Position numbers and translations under genes: made by a program
Part shown: positions 54,546 through 64,000 of the stretch, piece by piece
Layout of the letters: each line of letters opens with the position of its first letter
How positions within the stretch are numbered: the stretch's first letter is position 1
The notes under the pieces: model-generated
Told to the model about the DNA's origin: nothing
The model's input: the letters and a program-made list of their open reading frames with translations, nothing else
Database searches by the model: none
Assembly: GCF_035594125.1 (NCBI RefSeq)
Contig: NC_087158.1
Coordinates: 9,650,178-9,714,177 of the forward strand
DNA length: 64,000 nt
Source: Scylla paramamosain
Lineage: Eukaryota > Arthropoda > Malacostraca > Decapoda > Portunidae
Direction of reading: 5' to 3'

Positions 54546-55255
54546 CTCGTTTTGGTGCCCAGCACTCTCATAAACGCTCAAAAGACAAGTTACATAAAAC
54601 CTTGTTTTCCTCCCCATATATAGTGTTTTACATGTATTTTGGCGTTTTTGTACCTAACAATGTGAAATAGTCAAATTAATATTTTCGGTAATGTTGTTCT
54701 TTTCTCCATATGGAGTGTTATTCATACGTTTTAACGTTTTGGTACCCAAAAACCTGAAAAACACTCATAATATACGTTTCTCTTAATGTCCTTTCGTCTC
54801 CCCATTTAGGGTATTTTACATGCATTTTGGCGTTTCTGTACGTAAGAAGCTCAAAAACACAAAATAATTTTTTTTTTGTTAATATTATTGTGTTTCTCCA
54901 TAAATGCTTTTTTGCTTGCGTTTGCGCTTTGGCACGTAAGCAGCTGAAAAACACTCAAAAGACACATTTTTGGTAATGTTGTGTGTTCCCATATAGAGTG
55001 TTTTCTATGCTTTTTAGCGTTTTGGTGCCTAGAACGCTTATACACTTTCAAAACACATGTTTCTGGAAATTGTCTTTTCATTTCCCCATAGAGGATGTTT
55101 TGCGTGCATTTTGGGGGTTTTGTTTTTAACAATGTCAAATACGCTCAAAACATACGTTTTGGGTAATGTTCTGTTTTTCCATATAGAGTGTTATTTATAC
55201 ATTTCGTTTCCTCATACAGTTTAATTTCTGAGTTTTGGCGTTTTTCTACTTAAGG

Positions 55256-56268
55256 GTGTTTTATAATAGGTAATCCCATGTTAAATTGCCAATGTTCAAC
55301 GTGAATCTCCTCCCTTATTTTATTAACCAAATTCTTTAATAAAAAAAAAAAAAATCAGGAAGGATAGGAGAACAATGTTTGCTATCGTTTTCTCTTGTAG
55401 GATAATTTTTTGTTTTGTCCGATGGAAAAAAAAGTAAAACTAATTCGGATTTTCAAATATTTGTCAAAAATCAAAATCAACTAAAAAAAAAAAAAAAAAA
55501 AATTCGATAGCAAAGTTTGTTCGTCTTTCGTAGTTTCATAAGCTGCAATAACCCATATATGTGTAACATTAATAACAACGTAGGAGATGATTTTTATATG
55601 CCAAAATTCACCATTTTGAGATACGACGTCATAAAATTTAAGGGGTATCTTTAATTTACCTATTGCAGTTAGGGACTTGAAATGCACATGATGTATACAT
55701 CAGAATATGTTCAAAAAGCAGATATAGTTTAATTTAGTTACTACGATTAATTTTGTACATAGGCCAAAAGTGATTAATGATTTCATTCGGGGGAAAAGAA
55801 TGTTGTTATGTTTTGTCATATTTATAATTAAAAACCCGTGCTTCACTGTTTAAAATTAAGTAAAATATTTATTAAAAATATATCTGATGCAAATACATTG
55901 ATTATTTTCTGGATTTACGAAAAAAAAAAAAATTATGTATTTTTATTTTTCGTACATAAATCTAATAAATTCTAAACTCTTCTGTTCTCCAATGTTGTAC
56001 GCAAATAGAGAGCCGTAAATTTTCAAAGTACACTAAGGAAAAACGGATATATCAGAAAAGTATGGGAAGGAAGGGAAAAAAAAAAAAATCATACACGTCT
56101 CGCGGTGGGTGAAACTGTGGAATTTCATGACGAAGACCTCATTGCATAATGGGTAAACTTGTTTTTTTCTTTTTTTTTTAAATGTTGCATATATAAAAAG
56201 AAGCGGAAAAATGCAAAAAAATTACAAAAGAAAAAAATAAAAATTTTCTTTAGGTACAGATCCTGAGC
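55256..56268. other. AT-rich non-satellite island, unidentified
   Basis: About 1 kb lacking satellite motifs, between ggcgtttttctacttaaggg and gcacccccataagctc. Contents are A-runs (55336, 55483, 55920, 56078), a minus-strand frame at 55687-55481 (VVSQNGEFWHIKIISYVVIN, then VIAAYETTKDEQTLLSN) that looks more protein-like than the satellite frames, and a less AT-rich stretch near 56096-56155. No TIRs, target duplication or tail were found. It is most likely an old transposon remnant, but the class is unknown. Confidence 0.5.
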
Positions 56269-58161
56269 ACCCCCATAAGCTCAAAAACACTCAATATACC
56301 TTTTTTGGTAATATAATTGTTTCTACAAAACATTAGTTTTGCGTTTTGGTACGTAAATAGCTCAAAAACTCTGAAAAGAGACGTTTTTGGTAATTTTGTA
56401 TATTTTTTTTCCATATTGGGTTTTTTTCATTGCTTTAGTGTTATTGTGCTTAGCACTCTCATAAATACTGAAAATACACATTTTTGTAAATCTCTTTTCC
56501 TTTCCCAATAAAAGATATTTTGAGTGCATATTGGCATTTTAGTATCTAACAATGTTAATTAGAGTCAAAACACATGTTTTTGATATTGCTTTTTTTCATT
56601 CCTATACAGTGCTATCTATTCATCCGTTTTCGAGTTTTGCTACATAAAAGGCTCAAAAAAATTCATAATACACGTTTTTTGTAAGGTCCTTTCATTTCCC
56701 CATATACCGTACTTTCAATATATTTTGGCGTTTATGTACGCAACAAGCTCTTAAAAATACTTAAACATTTCAACACTAAAAAAATACACGTTTTTGGTAA
56801 AGTTGTGTTTCTCCATAAAGGGTGTCTTGCACGGATTTTAGCATTTTGGTAAGTAGCTCATAAACATTCAAAAGACACGTTTTTGGTAATGTTGTTTTGT
56901 TTTCCATATATGGTGATTTCCATGCTTTTTAGCGTTTTGGTGCCTAACACTTTGAAAAACACTTAAAAAACACGTTTCTGGTAATGTCGCTTGGTTTTCC
57001 AATATAGGGGGTTTTTATTCATTTCGGCGTTTTGGTACCTAACAATCTGAAAAACCCTCAAAATGCAGGTTTTTCGTAATGCTGATCTTGTTCTCCATAG
57101 AGAGTGCTGTTCGTGCATTTTTATATTTTAGTACCTAAGAAGCGCTAAAACTCTCATAATACGCGTTTTTCATAATGTTTTTTTTCTCGTTTTTTAATAA
57201 AGGGTACTTTGCTGAAAAACAATCAAAATACTTAATTTTGGTAATGTTATTCTGTTTAGCTATAGATTGTATTCTGTATGCGTTTTATCGTTTTGGTACA
57301 TAAGAAGTACAAAAACATTCAAAAGACACGTTTTTCGTAATGTTCTTTTTGTATTTCCATATATGGTGAAGTCCATGCTTTTAAGCATTATGATTACTAG
57401 CACGCTCAAAAACAATGAAATGAAACAATTCTGGTAATGTTGTTTGGTTTCTTCAGACAGGATACTTTACATGGACGATGGCGTTTTGGTACCTAACAAC
57501 GTGGAAAAAACACTTAAAATACATGTTTTAGGTAATGTTATTCTTCTTTTTTTTTTTTTTTTTTCATATTGAGTGCTATTCATAGGGTTTAGGTTTTTGA
57601 TACCTAAGAAGCTTAAAAACCCTAATAAAAATCGTTTATCGTAATGTCTTTTTCTTTCCCAATTTTACCAGTTTTTGGTAATCTTGCTTTGTTTTCCCGT
57701 ATAGGGTGTTATCAATCCTTTTTACCGTTTTTTGCCTATCACGCTCATAGACATAAGACAAGATTCTAGAAATGTCGTCTCCTTTTTCCACAGAGGGTGC
57801 AATGCATGTATTTTCACGATTTGGTGCTTAACAATGTAAAAAACACTCAAAATACACCTTTTTTTTGCTAATATTGACATGTTTCTCTATATCTAATGCT
57901 ATTTATGGTTTTAAAAGTTTTGATAACTAAGAAGCCTAAAAACACATGATAGACGTATTCGTAATATCTTTTCGTTTCCCTATTTATTTTTCTCATGCAT
58001 TTTGTTTGCATGTATTTTGCATGCATTTTTTTTTATACATAAAATCTCAATAACACTCAAAATTTACATTTTTTGGTAAAGTTATTGTGATTCTTCATAA
58101 AGGGCATTTTACCAGCTTTTTAGCGTATTGGTACGCATTAAGTCAGAGATCTCCATACTTT
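56269..58161 (+). repeat. Satellite, forward block
   Basis: Forward units ending in a B unit (agcgtattggtacgcattaag) directly before LINE-B copy 4. No gene is seen. Confidence 0.86.
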
Positions 58162-58404
58162 GGAGGAGGCAGTAGACACCTGCTGAAACGATAATTACTC
58201 CCAGTGAGGTCTAAAGCACTGTTCAGGGGGTGCTGTGAACTTATCATTAAACCCAGCTGTGACCTCACTGAACGTTTCCCTTTGTGTCTCACAACACAAG
58301 GGGGCAGTCACAGTCTGCCCTCTAAAGACAACTCTCTTCCTCCACACAAAACTACAAGCACCTAATAACACACACACCCTTCACTCAAAAATTTTAAAAT
58401 CATC

Positions 58405-59654
58405 ATGGCGACTCCTACACCAGCCTCGGAGTCCCCATCTGGGGAGGGGGACCATAAATGTCCCCAGGTCGGACTGCCTTTCTGTCGACGACCCTAAGTG
58501 TCTTGACACCCCCTCAACTTTTTCTTCATTAACTTCTGCAATATTCGCGCGCGGTCTAAGATCTAATTTTCAATCTGTAGAACACCACCTCTCCTTTTCT
58601 AAACCTCATCTTCTTTTCCTCACTGAAACTCAGGTGTCTGATTCAACTGACAGTAGCCCCTTTTCTGTTCCCTCCTACTTTCTCTATCCTCGTTTTCGAT
58701 CCAAAGCTGGATGCTGCGTTTATGTGCGCAATGACTTAACCTGCTCTCGTGCCCACGCTCTTGAATCTTCCGAGTTTTCCCACCATCTGGCTACGACTAC
58801 AGAGTCACTCTCATACTAAATTTGTCTGTGCTGTATACCTCTCACCTAACTCCTCTGACTATAAGAAATTCTTTGACTACTTAACTTCCAAAGTGGAGCA
58901 CATTCTGACCCTCTTCCCTTTTGCAGAGATCTCCATTCTTGGAGATTTCAATGTTCACCACCAGCTTTGGCTTTCCTCTCCCTTCACTGACCATCCTGGT
59001 GAACTAGCCTACAACTTTGCTATCCTCCATGACCTAGAGCAATTGGTGCAACACCCTACTCGTATTCCTGACCGTCTTGGAGATACGCGCAACATTCTTG
59101 ACCTTTTCCTGACCTCTAATCCTTCTGCTTATGCTGTCACCCTTTCTTCTCCGTTGGGCTCCTCCGATCACAATCTCATATCTTTATCTTTTCCTATCAC
59201 TCCAATCCCTCCTCAGGATCCCCCTAAGCGAAGGTGCCTCTGGCGTTTTGCCTCTGCTAATTGGGGGGACCTGAGGAGGCATTTTGCTGATTTTCCTTGG
59301 AATGACTACTGCTTCCGTGTCAGAGACCCGTCTTTGTGTGCTGAGCGCATAACAGAGGTGATAGTGTCTGGCATGGAGGCATACATTCCTCACTCTTTTT
59401 CTCGTCCTAAACCTTCTAAACCTTGGTTTAACACAGCTTGTTCTCATGCTATACATGATAGAGAGGTGGCCCACAAAAGATACTTAAGCCTTCCATCACC
59501 AGAATCTCATGCACTTTATATTTCTGCCAAGAACCATGCCAAGTCTGTTCTCCAACTAGCCAAAAACTCCTTCATTAACAGAAAATGTCAAAACCTTTCA
59601 AGATCTAACTCCCCTCGTGATTTCTGGCATCTAGCCAAAAAATATCTCCAATAA
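58405..59654 (+). pseudogene. LINE-B endonuclease half, frameshifted
   Basis: ATG at 58405 gives MATPTPASESPSGEG, then an extra G in the G-run near 58446 shifts the frame. The next frame carries [14 protein letters not shown] and [15 protein letters not shown] to near 58800, and after another shift [26 protein letters not shown] and [13 protein letters not shown], ending at [15 protein letters not shown]. That last stop comes from one extra A in the A-run near 59641 compared with copy 1. The endonuclease residues themselves (Glu, GDFN, SDH) are intact. Confidence 0.9.
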
Positions 59655-61367
59655 CTTTGCTTCTCCTTCTTTCCCTCCTCTATTTCAACCAGATGGCACC
59701 ACTGCTATCACATCTATTTCTAAAGCTGAACTCTTTGCTCAAACCTTTGCTAAAAACGCTACCTTGGACGATTCTGGGCTTGTTCCTCCCTCTCCTCGAA
59801 CCTCTGACTATTTCATGCCACCTATTAAAATTCTTCGTAATGATGTTTTCCATGCCCTCGCTGGCCTAAACCTTCGGAAGGCTTATGGACCTGATGGGGT
59901 CCCTCCTATTGTTCTCCGAAACTGTGCCTCCGTGCTTGCACCTTGCCTAGTCAAACTCTTTCAGCTCTGTCTGTCAACATCTACCTTTCCTTCTTGCTGG
60001 AAGTTTGCCTACATTCAACCTGTTCCTAAAAAGGATGACCGTTCTAATCCCTCAAACTACCGTCCTATTGCTTTAATTTCCTGCCTATCTAAAGTTTTTT
60101 AATCTATCCTCAACAGGAAGATTCTTAAACAGTTCTTCACAACCTTCTATCTGATCGCCAGTATGGGTTCCGTCAAGGCCGCTCTACTGGTGATCTTCTG
60201 GCTTTCCTTACTGAGTCTTGGTTATCCTCTTTTAGAGATTTTGGTGAAACTTTTGCTGTTGCCTTGGACATATCAAAAGCTTTTGATAGAGTCTGGCACA
60301 AAGCTTTGATTTCCAAACTACCCTCCTACGGTTTCTATCCTTCTCTCTGTAACTTCATCTCAAGTTTCCTTTCTGACCGTTCTATTGCTGCTGTGGTAGA
60401 CGGTCACTGTTCTTCTCCTAAATCTATTAACAGTGGTGTTCCTCAGGGTTCTGTCCTGTCACCCACTCTCTTCTTATTATTCATTAATGATCTTCTAAAC
60501 CAAACTTCTTGTCCTATCCACTCCTACGCTGATAATACCACCCTGCACTTTCCACGTCTTTTCATAGACGTCCAACCCTTCAGGAGGTAAACATATCACG
60601 CAGGGAAGCCACAGAACGCCTGACTTCTGATCTTTCTAAAATTTCTGATTGGGGCAGAGCAAACTTGGTATTGTTCAATGCCTCAAAAACTCAATTCCTC
60701 CATCTATCAACTCGACACAACCTTCCAAACAACTATCCCCTCTTCTTCAATGACACTCAACTGTCCCCTTCTTCTACACTGAACATCCTCGGTCTGTCCT
60801 TTACTTATAATCTGAACTGGAAACTTCACATCTCATCTCTAGCTGAAACAGCTTCTATGAAGTTAGGTGTTCTGAGACGTCTCCGCCAGTTTTTCTCACC
60901 CCCCCCAGCTGCTAACTCTGTACAAGGGCCTTATCCGTCCATGTGTGGAGTATGCTTCACATGTCTGGGGGGGTTCCACTCATACTGCTGTTCTAGACAG
61001 GGTGAAATCAAAAGCTTTTCGTCTCATCAACTCCTCTCCTTTAACTGACTGTCTTCAGCCTCTCTCTCACCGCCGCGATGATGCATATCTAGCTGTCTTG
61101 TACCGCTATTTTCATGCCAACTGCTCTTCTGATCTTGCTAACTGCATGCCTCCCCTCCTTCCGCGGCCTCGCTGCACAAGACTTTCTTCTTTCTCTCACC
61201 CCTATTCTGTCCACCTCTCTAACGCAAGAGTTAACCAGTATTCTCAATCATTCATCCCTTTCTCTGGTAAACTCTGGAACTCCCTGCCTGTTTCTGTATT
61301 TCCACCTTCCTATGACTTGAATTCCTTCAAGAGGGAGGTTTCAGGACACTTATCCATCAATTTTTGA
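59640..61367 (+). pseudogene. LINE-B reverse transcriptase half, broken and YADN
   Basis: Reading continues through AYGPDGVPPIVLRNCAS to a stop at 60100-60102 where copy 1 has Glu. It loses bases near 60120 (aacagttcttcac), resumes with DISKAFDRVWHKAL and SGVPQGSVLSPTLF, shifts near 60550 and near 60897-60905 (CCC-run), and ends at 61367 like copy 1. The catalytic box reads YADN at 60525-60536: the second Asp is changed to Asn, which alone should abolish polymerase activity. Confidence 0.92.
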
Positions 61368-62605
61368 CCTCTGCTTTGGCCCTTTTATGGGACTGTCATT
61401 TCCGTGGGCATATTTTTTTATTAGATTTTTGTTGCCCTTGGCCAGTGTCCTTCTTACATAAAAAAAAGTAAAAAAAAAAAAAAAAAAAGAAAAAAAACAA
61501 GCTCGTAAACACTTAAAAGAAACATTTTTGGGAATGTCGTTTCTTTTAATCATATGGGGTATTTTGTCTACATTTTTAAATTGTGGTACCTAACAAAGTG
61601 AAATATACTGAAAATACACCTTTTTAGAAATTTTGTTCTGTTTCTCCATAAAGAGTGGTATTCATGCGTTTTCGCGTTTTGGTATCTAAGCTCAAAAACA
61701 CACATAATACACGGTTATCATTATGCCTTCGTTTCCACATATAGGGTACTTTGCATGCATTTTGCCGTTACCTGTTTCTAGTAATGAAATGATTTTTTTC
61801 AAAAAGGGAGTTTTAGTATATTTGTACGTAAGTAGCTCAAAAACACACACACACACAAAAAAAAACTTGTTTTGGTAATTTTGTTTTCTTTTTCTCATAT
61901 AAGGTGCTTTCCATGCATTATAGTGTTTTGGTTCCTTACACGCTGAAAAATACTAAAAAGACGCGTAATGTCCCATGGTTGCCCTATATAGGGTGCTTTG
62001 CATGCGTTTCGGCGTTTTGATACCTAACAAAGTGAAAAACACTAAAAATATTTTGGTATCTAATGAGCTCAAAAACATTCATAATACACGTTTCTCCTAA
62101 TGTCTTTTTGTTCCTCCATAGAAGGTACGCTGGATGCGTCTTTGCCATTTTCCACATAAAAGCTGAAAAAACACTCAAAATACACGTTTTTAATAAAGTT
62201 AATGTGTTTCTCTATAAAAGGTATTTTGCATGTGTTTTAGCGTTCTGGTAAGTAGCTCAAAAAACTCGTTTTTGGTGATGTTTTCTTTTCACATATAGGG
62301 TACTTTCTACGCTATTTAGAGTTTTTCTGCCCAACACTCTCATAGAAAACTAAAAGACACTTTTCTGAAAATGTCGATTTCTTTCACCATATTTCGTGCT
62401 TTGTACGCATTTTGGCTTTTTGGTACCTAACTGTATGAAATATTCTGAAAAAAAGACACGTTTTTCGGTAACGTTACTCTTTTTTCATATAAAGTGCTAT
62501 TCATGCATTTTAGCATTTTATTATCTAAGAAGTTCATAATATACGTGTCTCCTAATGTTCTTTCGTTTCCTTTTATGGTGTAAAGTGTATAGGTCATTTT
62601 TGCTT

Positions 62606-62633
62606 TTTTGTTCGTAGTAAGCTACGAACAAAA
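62606..62633. repeat. Perfect 12-bp-arm hairpin in satellite
   Basis: TTTTGTTCGTAG-taag-CTACGAACAAAA. The left arm is the normal A-unit end (ttttgtacgtaac-like); the right arm mirrors it and replaces the caagctcaaaaac part. Confidence 0.85.
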
Positions 62634-62732
62634 CAATGTTATTTTTTTCTCTATTACGTGTTTTTTCCGTGCGTTTTTGCTTTTTCGCACATAAGTTGAA
62701 AAACACTCAAAGGTATTTTTTACCCCAAAAAA

Positions 62733-62757
62733 ATTACCAAAAAATTATTTTGGTAAT
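62733..62757. repeat. Perfect 10-bp-arm hairpin in satellite
   Basis: ATTACCAAAA-aatta-TTTTGGTAAT at a unit boundary. The right arm is the usual unit start (ttttggtaatg); the left arm is its mirror. Confidence 0.8.
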
Positions 62758-64000
62758 GTGTTTTTTTTCCCATTTATTGTGTTTTTGCATGTTTTTCAGT
62801 GTTTTGGTGCCTAGCATGCACAAAAACCTTCAGAATATACGTATCTTGTAATGTCGTTTTTTTTCCCCATACAAGGGGATTTGCATGCATTTTGGCGAGT
62901 TGGTACCTAACAATGTGAAAAACACTTGAAATACACAATTTTAGTAATGTTGCTTTGTTTTTCCATATCAAGGGCTTTTAAGGATTTTTCTTGTTTTCCT
63001 ACATAAAAAGCTCAAAATCGCTTATGATGAAGGTTTCTCGTAATGTCTTTGGGTTTCAGTATTTAGTGTATTTTCAGTGCAATTGGCTGTTTTTGTACGT
63101 AACAAGGTCAAAAACATTCAAAATAGTTAAATTTAAAATCTTATTCTGTTTCTCCATATAGAGTGTTTTGCATGCGTATTAGCGTTTTGGTACGTAATAA
63201 GCTTAAAAACACTTAAAAGACATATTTTTGATTATGTTCTTTTTAGCGTTTTCGTGCCAAACACGCAAAAACACTCAAAAGATACGTTTCTTGCAATGTC
63301 GTTTCGTTTCCCCTTATGCATGTATTTTTAGTGTTTTGCTGTCACTGTGAAAACTACCTAAAATACACATTTTTGGTAATGTTGTTCTGTTTCCCCCTAT
63401 AGAATGCCATTGAAGCGTTTTTCGTGTTTTTGAACCTAAGATGAAAAACACTTATAATACGTTTAGCGTAAAAACTTTTTGTTTCACCATACAGGGTATT
63501 TTGCATACATTTCGGCGTTTTCAACGTAACAAGTTAAAAAACACCCAGAATACTTGTTGTTGGTAATGTTATTCTGTTTTAGCCATATAGGATGTTTTAA
63601 ATGACTTTTAGAGTAAAATAAAAAAAAAAAACACTCAAAAGACACGTTTTTCATAATGTTGTTTTGTACTTCCATATAGGGTGATTTCCATGCTTTTTAT
63701 CGCTGTAGTACCTAATACGCTAAAAAACACCCAAAAGACACGTTTCTGGTAATGTCGTTTTGTTTCCCATTAAAAGAACTTTACATACATTTTGACGTTT
63801 TGGTACCTAAAATTGTGAAAAAAAAAATAAAAATCAGTATGAACCTTCACGGTAATGTTGTTCTGTTTCTCCATATAGAGCGCTATTCATGCGCTTTAGC
63901 ATTTTCGTACCTAATAAGTTAAAAAAAAAAAACTCATACTACACGTTTCTCGTAATGTCTTTTAGTTTCTTCATATAGAATGCTTTCTATACATTTTGGA

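Larger units (their letters stand above)
52591..55255 (+). repeat. Satellite, forward block
   Basis: Forward units with unusually long homopolymers: T43 at 53055-53097, about T22 at 53980-54001, and a (TTTA)n tract at 54482-54545. No gene is seen. Confidence 0.86.
58162..61498 (+). mobile_element. LINE-B copy 4, nearly full length
   Basis: The 3337-bp plus-strand copy starts at ggaggaggcagtagac and ends with an A-rich tail (61460-61498) after cttggccagtgtcc. It supplies the uninterrupted reference for the CR1 insertion point in copy 1 (59600-59616). It lies within a satellite B unit: gtacgcattaag before and caagctcgtaaacac after. Unlike copies 1 and 2 it has no (TA)n at its 3' end. Confidence 0.93.
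61499..64000 (+). repeat. Satellite, forward block to window end
   Basis: Forward A-E units with hairpins at 62606-62633 and 62733-62757. The array continues past the window end. No gene is seen. Confidence 0.87.

Overview
This is a eukaryotic window with no convincing host gene. It is AT-rich repetitive DNA, most likely from an arthropod and plausibly a decapod crustacean. The evidence is an interstitial block of the arthropod telomere motif TTAGG, several APE-type LINEs including a CR1 element with an 8-bp 3' repeat, very long (TA)n tracts, and coding sequence only inside mobile elements. The crustacean placement is inference from the general look of the LINE proteins, not from a search.

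Roughly 47 of the 64 kb is one diverged satellite. Its basic unit is about 96 bp. Five diagnostic unit types, called A to E here, follow each other in fixed order and form a higher-order repeat of about 480 bp. Every type carries a shared core close to GCGTTTTGGTACCTAA. The array changes strand many times: forward 1-5990, reverse 5995-6116, forward 13.8-16.3 kb, reverse 16.3-19.84, a forward scrap at 19.86-19.92, reverse to 20.59, forward to 22.13, reverse to 27.65, forward to 33.2, reverse 35.1-42.27 (broken by an inverted-repeat/TA structure at 36.3-36.65), then forward to the end. Several switch points coincide with short perfect hairpins.

Six LINE copies interrupt the array. A 4.1-kb CR1 element (8102-12202, +) is nested antisense inside a second LINE, called LINE-B here (6235-8101 plus 12203-13636, -). 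Another nearly full-length LINE-B lies at 58162-61498 (+), a 5'-truncated copy at 33519-35118 (-), and an internal fragment at 44363-44950 (-). A second, truncated CR1 is at 50277-52590 (-). Only the CR1 ORF1 (SGNH/esterase type) and the 588-codon reverse-transcriptase half of the first LINE-B are open; all other coding parts carry frameshifts or stops.

Other inserts are a 1036-bp TIR DNA transposon derivative with a 4-bp target duplication (47441-48476), a GC-rich retrocopy-like insert with a 15-bp target duplication (25845-26215), a mobile-element-like broken ORF (28538-29429) and an unidentified AT-rich island (55256-56268). Younger events on top of the old satellite include a ~300-bp triplication whose last two copies look identical (24746-25665), a ~2-kb segmental duplication (44957-46975 and 47308-50276, partly shared with 32130-33218), and a near-perfect 83-bp inverted repeat around a (TA)n tract (36300-36573). 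The window looks like a pericentromeric, subtelomeric or otherwise gene-poor satellite domain that accumulates transposons and rearranges through foldback and tandem duplication.
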